NCBI RefSeq assembly: GCF_024585165.1
Contig: NZ_CP029008.1
Coordinates: forward strand, 248,001-312,000
From: Bradyrhizobium sp. WBOS07
GTDB taxonomy: Bacteria; Pseudomonadota; Alphaproteobacteria; Rhizobiales; Xanthobacteraceae
Length of the DNA: 64,000 nt
Direction of reading: 5' to 3'
Shown: piece after piece, positions 33,662 through 41,900 of the stretch
How the letters are laid out: each line of letters starts with the position of its first letter
Position numbering within the stretch: the first letter of the stretch is position 1
The notes under the pieces: generated by a model
What the model saw: the letters and a program-made list of their open reading frames with translations, nothing else
What the model was told of the DNA's origin: nothing
Databases searched by the model: none
Program-made: the position numbers and the translations under genes

Positions 33662-34159
33662 TCACATCACGACCGGCGCATCCGGCAGCTCGTTGGCAGG
33701 CGACGCCTGCGGCGGAAAATGCCGCGCCAGTTCGCGCGACACTGCTTCGATGCCGCCGATGACGCCGCGCTCGAATTGGCCGGAGGCGAACTCCGACTCC
33801 ATGGCGTGACAGATGCTCTCCCAGCCCGCCGCGCCCACCTTCGCGTCGATGCCACGATCGGCGATGATCTCGACGTCGCGATCGGCGAGCAGGAGATAGA
33901 TCAGGACGCCGTTGTTGTGCGCGGTGTCCCAGATGCGGAAGTGCGAGAACACGTCGAGCGCACGCGCCCGCGCCGGCTGGTTGCGGAACAGCGGCACGCC
34001 GTCGAGCGCGCCTTCGACCACGAAACGAACCTGGCCGGAATGGGTGGCTTCGCCGCGCCTGACCGCCTGCTCGATGCGGGCGAGGACGTCTGGCGGAAAG
34101 ATCTGCCTTGCCCGCCAATGATACTGCACGAGATGTCTGGCAATGCGCTTGATGCTCAT
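33662..34159 (-). CDS. TPM domain protein (DUF477), cytoplasmic
   Basis: A 165-residue protein containing one TPM domain: RIEQAVRRGEATHSGQVRFV, LDVFSHFRIWDTAHNNGVLIYLLLADRDVEIIADRGI (in part). It lacks the signal peptide and glycine-rich tail of its neighbour. The ATG at 34159 (MSIKRIARHL) is chosen; the longer frame would overlap the neighbour's glycine tail. It starts five bases after the larger TPM gene ends and completes a lemA-TPM-TPM operon. TPM domains have been linked with photosystem repair in plants and phosphatase activity; the bacterial role is unsettled. Confidence 0.82.
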   Translation of the reverse strand: MSIKRIARHLVQYHWRARQIFPPDVLARIEQAVRRGEATHSGQVRFVVEGALDGVPLFRNQPARARALDVFSHFRIWDTAHNNGVLIYLLLADRDVEIIADRGIDAKVGAAGWESICHAMESEFASGQFERGVIGGIEAVSRELARHFPPQASPANELPDAPVVM

Positions 34160-34164
34160 GACCG

Positions 34165-35058
34165 CTACCAGCTCCCCGAGGCGCCGCCGCCGCCAAAACT
34201 GCCCCCGCCGCCGCTGAACCCGCCGCTGCTCGACGATCCGCTGCTCCAGCCGCCTCCCGACGAGCCGCTCGACCAAGAGCCGCCGCGCGAGCGTCCGGTG
34301 CCCGGCGTGATCGCCGAAAACAGATCGGCGATGAAACCGATGATGAAGCCGAGCACGCCGACGGCGGCGGCGAGCGCGGCGGAGCCGAGGATGACCCAGG
34401 TCACCGCCGCAATGATGCCCCCGGTCACCAGTGATCCGAGCAGCCGTCCCAGGATCGCCCGGAAGAAGCCGCCCACGCCGATCGAGGCAAACAGCGCCAC
34501 GGCAAACACCGGCACGAGGTCGTCCAGATTGTGGGCGAAGTTCGCGGTGCGCGAGGGAGACGGCAAGGGCTCTCCTTCGATCACCCGCATCATGCGGTCG
34601 ACGCCATCGGAGATGCCGCCGGCGAAATCGCCTGCCCTGAACTTCGGCGTGATGACCTCATCGATGATCCGCCGCGACGTGACGTCGGTCAGAGCGCCTT
34701 CGAGGCCGTAACCGACCTCGATGCGCAGCTGCCGGTCGCTCTTGGCGACGACGAGGATCGCGCCATCGTCGACCTTCTTGCGGCCGATCTTCCAGGCCTC
34801 GGCGACCCGGATCGAGAATTGCTCGATCGTCTCCGGCTGCGTGGTCGGCACGATCAGGACGGCGATCTGGCTGCCCTTGCGGCTCTCGAAGTCCTGCAGC
34901 TTCTGCGACAGCGCGGCGATGTCGCTGCTGGAGAGCGTGTCGGTCTCATCGACCACGCGGCCGGTGAGCTCCGGGACGGCGACGTCGGCGGAGGCGGGGA
35001 GCGCGAAGACGAAGAAGAGCGCGATGACCACCATCGCCCGCAACAAGCTCGGTGTCAT
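34165..35058 (-). CDS. TPM domain membrane protein, YgcG family
   Basis: A 297-residue exported TPM protein. A signal peptide (LLRAMVVIALFFVFALPASA) is followed by the TPM domain (VPELTGRVVDETDTLSSSDI; RQLRIEVGYGLEGALTDVTS), then hydrophobic segments near 190-240, and a tail of Ser/Gly repeats (GGSWSSGSSGGGWSSGSSSS). This matches YgcG-type proteins usually encoded with LemA. The start is uncertain: ATG 35058 is part of the terminal GTCAT of a palindromic repeat and has no clear ribosome site, while ATG 35034 would give a shorter signal peptide. The frame is open to 35175 only through the repeat. Confidence 0.85.
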   Translation of the reverse strand: MTPSLLRAMVVIALFFVFALPASADVAVPELTGRVVDETDTLSSSDIAALSQKLQDFESRKGSQIAVLIVPTTQPETIEQFSIRVAEAWKIGRKKVDDGAILVVAKSDRQLRIEVGYGLEGALTDVTSRRIIDEVITPKFRAGDFAGGISDGVDRMMRVIEGEPLPSPSRTANFAHNLDDLVPVFAVALFASIGVGGFFRAILGRLLGSLVTGGIIAAVTWVILGSAALAAAVGVLGFIIGFIADLFSAITPGTGRSRGGSWSSGSSGGGWSSGSSSSGGFSGGGGSFGGGGASGSW

Positions 35059-35154
35059 CGCCCGCGAAGGCGGGCGATCCAGTATTCGAGCGGCCGCAGT
35101 GCTTGAACCGTGGAGCCGCGGCGTACTGGATTCCCCGCCTTCGCGGGGAATGAC
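35054..35154. repeat. Palindromic repeat, family B copy 2, in lemA-ygcG junction
   Basis: The element runs from GTCAT to ATGAC with hairpins ATCGCCCGCGAAGGCGGGCG and TTCCCCGCCTTCGCGGGGAA, and inner borders ATCCAGTA and TACTGGAT. It matches the plan of the copy at 7478-7597. Its left terminus includes the probable start codon of the TPM gene, and it fills nearly all of the space between that gene and lemA. Confidence 0.75.
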
Positions 35155-35190
35155 GGCGGAGTGTGGGACGCGCATCTGAGTCGAACGCGC

Positions 35191-35799
35191 TTACTTCGAC
35201 GGCGCGGGAGCGGTGTTAAAATCCACCTTCGGCGCGGTCGAGATCGCCTTCTCGTTCTCGACCGAGAAGTTCGGCTTCTCCTTGTAGCCGAACACCATCG
35301 CGGTGAGGTTGCTCGGGAAGGAGCGGATGGTGACGTTGTAATCCTGCACCGACTTGATGTAGCGGTTGCGCGCTACCGTGATGCGGTTCTCGGTCCCCTC
35401 CAGCTGCGACATCAAATCCTTGAACAGGGCGTCGGACTTCAGCTGCGGATAGTTCTCGGTCACGACCAGCAGCCGCGACAGCGCGCTGGAAAGCTCGCCC
35501 TGGGCCGCCTGGAACTTCTGGAAGGCGGCGGGATCGTTCAGCACCTCGGGCGTCGCCTGGATGCTGCCGACCTTGGCGCGGGCGTTGGTGACGCCGAGCA
35601 GCACGTCCTTCTCCTGCTGCGCAAAGCCCTTCACCGAGTTGACGAGATTGGGCACGAGGTCGGCACGGCGCTGATACTGGTTCACGACCTCGGACCAGGC
35701 GGCCTTGATCTGCTCGTCCTCGCTCTGGATCGCGTTGTAGCCGCAATTGGTGAGGCTTAGCGAGGCCAGCGCCGCCAGCACGGTGAGGATCTTGCGCAT
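35191..35799 (-). CDS. lemA: LemA family lipoprotein
   Basis: A 202-residue LemA protein. The signal peptide ends in LTNC, a lipobox that would be lipidated at Cys19, placing the protein at a membrane face. The helical LemA core is clear: QIKAAWSEVVNQYQRRADLV, PNLVNSVKGFAQQEKDVL, NYPQLKSDALFKDLMSQLEG and ENRITVARNRYIKSVQDYN. It leads an operon with two TPM-domain genes, a widely conserved association whose job is not known. A repeat hairpin after its stop may separate its translation level from that of the TPM genes. Confidence 0.92.
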   Translation of the reverse strand: MRKILTVLAALASLSLTNCGYNAIQSEDEQIKAAWSEVVNQYQRRADLVPNLVNSVKGFAQQEKDVLLGVTNARAKVGSIQATPEVLNDPAAFQKFQAAQGELSSALSRLLVVTENYPQLKSDALFKDLMSQLEGTENRITVARNRYIKSVQDYNVTIRSFPSNLTAMVFGYKEKPNFSVENEKAISTAPKVDFNTAPAPSK

Positions 35800-36033
35800 T
35801 AAATTTCTCCCGGTGGAATCTGGCGCAAACTACCAGATGAGACCCGCAAGACGCCAGCATCCCAACGTCATTCCGGGGCGATGCGCAGCATCGAGCCCGG
35901 AATCTCGAGATTTCGCTTCGCGCCCCGGATTGATGGCATGGATGAGCGCGCCGACTGACGCAAGCCTCTTGCCTCGCACAGGCCGACATAGTCAACTCCC
36001 CGCAACAAGACGAAAATCGTCAGAGGGAACGCG

Positions 36034-36885
36034 ATGACCTCGTTCGAGACCATCCTCGTGGAGCGGCCCGAGCCTGATATCACCCGGGTCGTGATGAACA
36101 GGCCCGAGGCGCGCAACGCGCAGAACCTGCAGATGACCTACGACCTCAACGCCGCCTTCGACGCGGCGGTGCAGGACGATGCGGTCAAGGTCATCATTCT
36201 CGCCGGCAGCGGCCCGCACTTCTCCTCCGGCCACGATTTGCGCCCCGGCGGCAAGAATGTGGCCGGCGTCGATTTCCCGCCGATCGGAAATTGGGGCGGT
36301 TTTGCCGAGCCGAACGCCCATGGCCGCTTCGCGCGCGAGCAGGAAATCTATCTCCAGATCACCCGGCGCTGGCGCAATCTGGCGAAACCCACCATCGCCG
36401 AGGTACATGGCAAGTGCATCGCCGGCGGGCTGATGCTGGCCTGGGCCTGCGATCTCATCGTCGCCAGCGACGACGCGCAATTCTGCGACCCCGTCGTCAC
36501 CATGGGCGTCTGCGGCGTCGAATGGTTCGTGCATCCCTGGGAGCTGGGCCCGCGCAAGGCCAAGGAATTCCTGTTCACCGCCGACAATTGGAGCGCGCAG
36601 GAGGCGCACCAGCTCGGCATGGTCAACCAGGTCGTGCCGCGCGCGGAACTCTCATTGCGCGTGCTGGAGCTGGCGCGCAGGATTTCGACAAAGCCGTCCT
36701 TCGCGCTAAAGATGACCAAGGAAGCCGTCAACCGCTCGGTCGACGTGATGGGCCAGCCCGCCGCGATCGACCAGGCCTTCGCGCTGCATCAGCTCTGCCA
36801 TGCCCACAATCTTCAGGAGTTCGGCATGATCGTCGATCCGTCCGGCCTGCATCCCTCCGTGCGCAAGCCGGCTGCGGCGGAGTAG
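36034..36885 (+). CDS. Enoyl-CoA hydratase/isomerase family protein
   Basis: A 283-residue crotonase-fold protein. The oxyanion-hole regions FSSGHDLRPGG and EVHGKCIAGGLMLAWACDLI are intact, but where hydratases have the Pro-Glu catalytic pair this protein has DPVVTMGVCGVEW, so the first catalytic Glu appears to be Val; a Glu in KAKEFLFTAD may keep the second. It may thus be an isomerase, thioesterase or other crotonase rather than a true hydratase. The long N-terminal insertion GGKNVAGVDFPPIGNWGGFA is also unusual. It starts a run of three genes with two acyl-CoA dehydrogenases, the first only five bases away. Confidence 0.82.
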   Translation: MTSFETILVERPEPDITRVVMNRPEARNAQNLQMTYDLNAAFDAAVQDDAVKVIILAGSGPHFSSGHDLRPGGKNVAGVDFPPIGNWGGFAEPNAHGRFAREQEIYLQITRRWRNLAKPTIAEVHGKCIAGGLMLAWACDLIVASDDAQFCDPVVTMGVCGVEWFVHPWELGPRKAKEFLFTADNWSAQEAHQLGMVNQVVPRAELSLRVLELARRISTKPSFALKMTKEAVNRSVDVMGQPAAIDQAFALHQLCHAHNLQEFGMIVDPSGLHPSVRKPAAAE

Positions 36886-36890
36886 ACAAC

Positions 36891-38030
36891 ATGGATCTCA
36901 ATCTCAGTGACGAGCAGAAGCTGCTGCGCGACAGCGCGGAGCGCTTCGTGGCCGGGAGCTACGATGCCGCTCACCGCCGCAGGATGGCGAACGATCCGCT
37001 CGGCTTCAGCCCCGCGGTGTGGAAGCAGTTCGCCGAGCTTGGCTGGCTGGCGCTGCCGTTGCCCGAGGAATTCGACGGGCTCGGCGGCGGCGCGGTCGAG
37101 ATCGGCATTTTGATGGAGGCCTTCGGCCGCGGGCTGGTGTCGGAGCCCTATCTGGCGACCGTGGTGCTGGGCGCCGGGCTGATCGCCAGATGCGGCAGCC
37201 ATGATCAGAAGCAATCGAGCCTGCCCAAGGTCGCGGACGGATCACTGAAGCTTGCGTTCGCGCATTCCGAGCGGGCGGCACGGTTCGACCTCGCCAAGGT
37301 CGCGACATCGGCGACCAAGACGGCGCAGGGCTGGCGCCTGTCCGGCAGCAAGATCGCGGTGCTCGACGGCCATGCCGCCGACGAGATCATCGTCTCCGCG
37401 CTCATGCACGACCATCATGGCCCTTCGGGACGGATCGGCCTGTTCGCGATGCCGGCAACCGCGCCGGGCCTTGCGATCTCCGACTACGCGCGCCTCGGCG
37501 GCGGGCGCGCCTGCAACATCGAGCTGTCCGACGTGCAACTGCCCGAAGACGCCCTGCTCGGCGCCGGCCACGACGCGCTGCCGGCGATCGAATGGGCCGT
37601 CGATCGCGCCCTGGCCGCGCTCGGTGCCGAAGCCGTCGGCATCATGCAGACGCTGCTCGACACCACGCTCGAATACACCAAGATCCGGAAGCAGTTCGGC
37701 CGGCCGCTCTCGGCCAACCAGGTGATCCGCCACCGGCTCGCCGACATGGCCATGCAGGTCGACGAGGCGCGCTCGATGGCGCTGCGCGCCGCGCTGAAGG
37801 TGGACGCTGCGCCGACCGAGCGCGCCCGGGCGGCGTCGGGCGCGAAGGCGAAGATCGGCAGATGCGCCCGCTTCGTCGGCGAGCAGTCGATCCAGCTTCA
37901 TGGCGGCATGGGCGTCACCGAGGAGCTGGAGGTCGGCGCCTATTTCAAGCGCCTCGTCGCCTTCGACACGCTGTTCGGCGGCAGCGCGCATCACTATGCC
38001 CGCCACGCCGAACTCGGCCGCAAGGCCTGA
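36891..38030 (+). CDS. Acyl-CoA dehydrogenase, PimD-like small subunit
   Basis: A 379-residue acyl-CoA dehydrogenase resembling the small subunit of pimeloyl-CoA dehydrogenase (PimD) of Rhodopseudomonas. MDLNLSDEQKLLRDSAERFV opens it; YTKIRKQFGRPLSANQVIRH and SIQLHGGMGVTEELEVGAYF are the C-terminal domain signatures, and FKRLVAFDTLFGGSAHH matches the small-subunit tail. The ATG at 36891 lies five bases after the upstream hydratase-like gene; a much longer frame upstream is a shadow of that gene. The following gene encodes a large-subunit-like partner, so a heteromeric enzyme acting on a dicarboxylyl- or long-chain acyl-CoA is likely. Confidence 0.87.
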   Translation: MDLNLSDEQKLLRDSAERFVAGSYDAAHRRRMANDPLGFSPAVWKQFAELGWLALPLPEEFDGLGGGAVEIGILMEAFGRGLVSEPYLATVVLGAGLIARCGSHDQKQSSLPKVADGSLKLAFAHSERAARFDLAKVATSATKTAQGWRLSGSKIAVLDGHAADEIIVSALMHDHHGPSGRIGLFAMPATAPGLAISDYARLGGGRACNIELSDVQLPEDALLGAGHDALPAIEWAVDRALAALGAEAVGIMQTLLDTTLEYTKIRKQFGRPLSANQVIRHRLADMAMQVDEARSMALRAALKVDAAPTERARAASGAKAKIGRCARFVGEQSIQLHGGMGVTEELEVGAYFKRLVAFDTLFGGSAHHYARHAELGRKA

Positions 38031-38044
38031 CACCGGAGAGCCTC

Positions 38045-39241
38045 ATGGACCTCAGTTTCAATGCCGAGGAGCGCGCCTTCCAGAGTGAGGTGCGCAGCTT
38101 CATTGCCAGGAATCTCACCGAGGAGATGAAGCGCGCGACCGCGCTGACGCCGTCGGTGTTCTCCGACCCCGATATCGGCAAGGCGTGGCAGCGCGCGCTG
38201 CACGCCCAGGGCTGGGGCGCGCCGGGCTGGCCGGTCGAATATGGCGGGCCGGGCTGGACCCCGGCGCAACGCTGGATCTTCGAGACCGAATGCGCGCGGG
38301 CCGGCGTCCCCAATGTCAACGTGATGGGCGTGAAGATGGTCGGGCCCGTCATCATCGGCTTCGGCTCGCCGGAGCAGAAGAATTTCTACCTGCCGCGGAT
38401 TCTCTCCGGCGAGGATTATTGGTGCCAGGGCTATTCCGAGCCGGGCTCGGGCTCCGACCTCGCCTCCCTGAAGACGCGCGCCGTGCGCAACGGCGACGAT
38501 TACATCATCAACGGCACCAAGATCTGGACCACGCACGCGCACCATGCCAACCGCATGTTCGCGCTGGTGCGCACCAGCGACGGTCCCAGGCAGCAGGACG
38601 GCATCAGCTTCATCCTGATCGACATGAAGACGCCGGGCATCACCACCCGTCCCATTCTCACCATCGGCGGCGACCACGAGGTCAACCAGGTGTTCTTCGA
38701 CGACGTCCGCGTGCCCGCCGCCAACCGCGTCGGCGAGGAAGGCAAAGGCTGGACCTACGGCAAATATCTGCTGGAGTTCGAGCGCGGCGCGGGCATCGCC
38801 TCGGCCAAGCTGCGCGAGGGCTTGAGGGCGATCGCGGACCTTGCCGAGTCGGACCTGACCGGACGCGCCATCGACAGCCCAGACATCGCAACGCGCATCT
38901 CCGAGGTCGAAGTCGACATCGACGCGCTGGAGATGACCGAGCTGCGCGTGCTCTCGGCGCTGCAGACCGGGCAAAATCCCGGCGCGGTGTCCTCGATCCT
39001 GAAGCTGCGCAACAGCGAGATCCGCCAGGCCGTCACGCGGCTCGGCGCCGACGTGATCGGCCACGACGCGCTTGCCGTCGAGCCGATGCGCCCGCTCTAC
39101 AAGCTCAACCACGAGCCTGTTATCCCCGAGGAGATGCTGACGATGGTGCCGGAATATCTCAACGGCCGCGCCTACACCATCTTCGGCGGCACCTCGGAGA
39201 TCCAGCGCGACATCATCGCGAAGATGGTGCTGGGGATTTAG
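38045..39241 (+). CDS. Acyl-CoA dehydrogenase, PimC-like large subunit
   Basis: A 398-residue acyl-CoA dehydrogenase resembling the large subunit of pimeloyl-CoA dehydrogenase. It has [40 protein letters not shown] for flavin and substrate binding, [20 protein letters not shown], and the C-terminal [15 protein letters not shown]. The start is ATG 38045, 14 bases after the previous gene. With the small-subunit gene and a crotonase upstream it would form a beta-oxidation module. The pim operon of Rhodopseudomonas also includes a thiolase and CoA ligase, absent here, so this is a partial or specialised set. Confidence 0.87.
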   Translation: MDLSFNAEERAFQSEVRSFIARNLTEEMKRATALTPSVFSDPDIGKAWQRALHAQGWGAPGWPVEYGGPGWTPAQRWIFETECARAGVPNVNVMGVKMVGPVIIGFGSPEQKNFYLPRILSGEDYWCQGYSEPGSGSDLASLKTRAVRNGDDYIINGTKIWTTHAHHANRMFALVRTSDGPRQQDGISFILIDMKTPGITTRPILTIGGDHEVNQVFFDDVRVPAANRVGEEGKGWTYGKYLLEFERGAGIASAKLREGLRAIADLAESDLTGRAIDSPDIATRISEVEVDIDALEMTELRVLSALQTGQNPGAVSSILKLRNSEIRQAVTRLGADVIGHDALAVEPMRPLYKLNHEPVIPEEMLTMVPEYLNGRAYTIFGGTSEIQRDIIAKMVLGI

Positions 39242-39265
39242 CTCGGCTGCCCCAACACACTCGGT

Positions 39266-39411
39266 GTCGTCCCGGACAAGCGCAAGCGCAGATCCGGGAC
39301 CCATAGCCACAGGGAGATGTGGTTACGGGGACTCGGAGTTACCAGCTTCGCGCCACAACAACGCCTGTGGTTATGGGTCCCGGGCTCGCGCTCTGCGCGC
39401 CCCGGGACGAC
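39266..39411. repeat. Palindromic repeat, family A copy 3
   Basis: The 146-bp element begins GTCGTCCCGGACAAGCGCAA and ends GCGCCCCGGGACGAC, with ACCCATAGCCACAGGGAGA inside and TGTGGTTATGGGTCCC near the right arm. These inner blocks are shared with the copies near 15.2 and 21.7 kb. It lies between convergent genes. Confidence 0.75.
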
Positions 39412-39445
39412 ACTTGCGTGTGTGGTGGCAGCCCGCGCGACAACG

Positions 39446-41770
39446 CTACCCCGCAGCCTTCGCGTCCCGGATCGCCTGCCACACCTTCTGCGGCGTCAGC
39501 GGCGTGTTGAGCTGGGTGATGCCGAGCTCGGCGAGCGCGTCCATCACGCCGTTGGTGACGCAGGGCGGCCCGCCGATGGCGCCGGATTCGCCGCAGCCCT
39601 TGGCGCCGAGCGGATTGGTGCGGCAGGGCGCGGAATCATCCAGCGTCACCACGATCGGCGGCACGTCGTCGGCGCGGGGGATGCAATAGTCCTGATAGCT
39701 CGCGGTCAGCAGCTGGCCGTCGGCGTCGTAGGACACGCCTTCATACAGCGCCTGGCCGATGCCTTGCGCCACGCCGCCATGGATCTGCCCGGTGACCAGC
39801 ATCGGGTTCACGGCGACGCCGACGTCGTCGACCGTGGTGTAGCGCACGACCTTGGAGACGCCGGTCTCGGGGTCGATCTCGACCTCGCAGATATGGGTGC
39901 CGTTCGGCCAGCTCGGACCGTCCACCTCGCCCTCGGAATCGACGCTGAGCTTGGCGCCGCTCTCCTTCTCGGCGAGATCGAACAGGCTGATGCGGCGGTC
40001 GGTGCCGACCACCGTGAGCATGCCGCCCTGATATTCGATGTCCTCGATCGAGGTTTCCAGCACGTTGGCGGCCTTCTCGCGCGCCTTCTGGATCAGGTCA
40101 TTCGACGAGACCGCGACCGCGGTTCCGCCGACGAACAGCGAGCGCGAGCCGACGCTGCCAAAACCCGTGGCGAGATCGGTGTCGCCCTGGACGACGTCGA
40201 TCTTGTCCATGGGGATGCCGAGCGTGTCGGAGATCATCTGGGTGTAGGTGGTCTGCAGTCCCTGCCCCATCGCCATGGTGCCGGAATGCAGCACGACCCG
40301 CCCTTGCGAGGTCGCTTGCAACGTGACCTTTTCGGTATGCGCGCGGCCGCCGGTCCATTCGATGTAGGAGGTGAGCCCGCGGCCGTAGAGCAGGCCCTTC
40401 TTTTTCGCCGCCTTCTTGCGCACGGCAAAGCCGTCCCAGTCGGCGAGCTTCACCGCGCGGTCGAGCATGTGGGCGAAGGCGCCGGAATCGTAGACCTGGC
40501 CGGCGGCATTGGTGTAGGGCAGCTGCGCCGGCTTGATGTAATTGGCCTTGCGGATCGCGCGCGGATCCATGCCGATTTTTCGCGCGGCGGCATCGAACAA
40601 GCGTTCGACGATGAACACCGCCTCGGGGCGGCCGGCGCCGCGATAGGCGCCGACCGGTGCGGTGTGGGTCATCACCGACTGCACCTCGAAATGCACCAGC
40701 GGCAGATCGTAGACCCCGGTCTGTACGAAGGGGCCGAGCACCAGCGGGATGATGTTGGCCGCGCCCGAGGAATAGGCGCCGGTGCAGCCGATCGACTTGA
40801 CGCGATAGGCCAGCACCTTGCCCTTCTCATCCAGCGCGAAAGACGCCGTCGAGGTGAGATCGCGGCCATGGGTGCCGCCGACGAACTCGTCGGTGCGGTC
40901 GCCGCGCCAACGGATCTTCTTGTTCAGCTTGGTTGCGGCATAGGCGACGATGCCGTCTTCCGGATAGAGGTTGGTCTTCTGGCCGAAGCCGCCGCCGATG
41001 TCACCGACCAGGACGCGGACGCTGTCCTTGGGACGCTTGAGCACCGCTTCCGCCAGCACGTCGCGGGTCGAGGCCGGCGTCTGCGACTGCACGTGCAGCA
41101 GCAGGCGTCCGGTCTTCTTGTCGATCTCCGCGATGGTCGAGCGCGGCTCCATCGCGGAAGGCACCAGGCGCTGGCTGACCAGATCGAGCTCGACAACATG
41201 CGCCGCCTTGGCGAACGCCTCGTCCACCTTGGCAGCATCGCCGTAAGACATGGCGCCGACGATGTTGTCGGGCGCCTCAGGCCACACCACGGGCGCGCCG
41301 GGCTTGACGGCCTCGACCGGGTCGACCACCGCGGGCAGCACGTCGTACTCGATCACGATCGCTTCGGCCGCGCTCTGCGCCTCCACACGCGAGGACGCCA
41401 CCACCGCGGCGACGGCCTCGCCGGCATAGCGCACAACCTCATGGGCCAGCAGCCGGCGCGGCGGCACCGTCATCGGCTTACCGTCTGGGCGCTTGAAGAT
41501 GTTCAGGGTCGGGATCGCGCCGATGTCGTCCTTGACGAGATCGGCGCCGGTATAGATGGCGGTGACGCCAGGCATCGCGGCTGCGGCGCCGGTGTCGATC
41601 GAGACGATCCTGGCGTGGGCGTGCGGCGAGCGCAGCACGTGCAACCACAGCGCGCCGTCGGCCGGCTTGTCGTCGATGAACTGTCCCTTCCCGGTGAGCA
41701 GCCGCTGGTCCTCCAAACGCTTGACGGGCTGCCCCGCTCCGAAACGCAAATTGCCGGGAAGAATGTTCAT
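39446..41770 (-). CDS. Xanthine dehydrogenase-family molybdopterin-binding subunit (form II CoxL-like)
   Basis: A 774-residue large subunit of a molybdenum hydroxylase. [20 protein letters not shown] and [14 protein letters not shown] bind the cofactor, [10 protein letters not shown] marks the form II CoxL-like group, and Glu728 in [10 protein letters not shown] is the catalytic base. True CO dehydrogenases carry AYRCSFR instead, so CO oxidation is not expected; relatives hydroxylate aldehydes, purines or N-heterocycles. The FAD and [2Fe-2S] subunits that normally accompany this chain are absent on both sides, so it must borrow partners from elsewhere or act alone. A palindrome lies just upstream. 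Confidence 0.88.
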   Translation of the reverse strand: MNILPGNLRFGAGQPVKRLEDQRLLTGKGQFIDDKPADGALWLHVLRSPHAHARIVSIDTGAAAAMPGVTAIYTGADLVKDDIGAIPTLNIFKRPDGKPMTVPPRRLLAHEVVRYAGEAVAAVVASSRVEAQSAAEAIVIEYDVLPAVVDPVEAVKPGAPVVWPEAPDNIVGAMSYGDAAKVDEAFAKAAHVVELDLVSQRLVPSAMEPRSTIAEIDKKTGRLLLHVQSQTPASTRDVLAEAVLKRPKDSVRVLVGDIGGGFGQKTNLYPEDGIVAYAATKLNKKIRWRGDRTDEFVGGTHGRDLTSTASFALDEKGKVLAYRVKSIGCTGAYSSGAANIIPLVLGPFVQTGVYDLPLVHFEVQSVMTHTAPVGAYRGAGRPEAVFIVERLFDAAARKIGMDPRAIRKANYIKPAQLPYTNAAGQVYDSGAFAHMLDRAVKLADWDGFAVRKKAAKKKGLLYGRGLTSYIEWTGGRAHTEKVTLQATSQGRVVLHSGTMAMGQGLQTTYTQMISDTLGIPMDKIDVVQGDTDLATGFGSVGSRSLFVGGTAVAVSSNDLIQKAREKAANVLETSIEDIEYQGGMLTVVGTDRRISLFDLAEKESGAKLSVDSEGEVDGPSWPNGTHICEVEIDPETGVSKVVRYTTVDDVGVAVNPMLVTGQIHGGVAQGIGQALYEGVSYDADGQLLTASYQDYCIPRADDVPPIVVTLDDSAPCRTNPLGAKGCGESGAIGGPPCVTNGVMDALAELGITQLNTPLTPQKVWQAIRDAKAAG

Positions 41771-41785
41771 TCCGCTGTGTCCTCG

Positions 41786-41823
41786 AAATCCGCAAAAACG
41801 ACCGCGGCGGTTTTAGCGGATTT
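41786..41823. promoter_or_regulatory. Palindrome upstream of molybdenum hydroxylase gene
   Basis: AAATCCGC at 41786-41793 and GCGGATTT at 41816-41823 are exact inverted repeats; the symmetry continues inward for four more bases with one mismatch (AAAA...TTTA). It sits 15-53 bases upstream of the start codon, consistent with an operator. No regulator gene is adjacent. Confidence 0.45.
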
Positions 41824-41900
41824 TGCGGGCCAGACAACCGAGCCCCGGCACATCTGCAATGCGCCTCCGAACCCCTTGCGGCTGCTTGCGGATCGGCCGG

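Noticed and set aside
39446..41770. Aerobic CO dehydrogenase
   Set aside because: The active-site loop is AYRGAGR rather than the AYRCSFR of true CO dehydrogenases, and no coxM or coxS gene is present.
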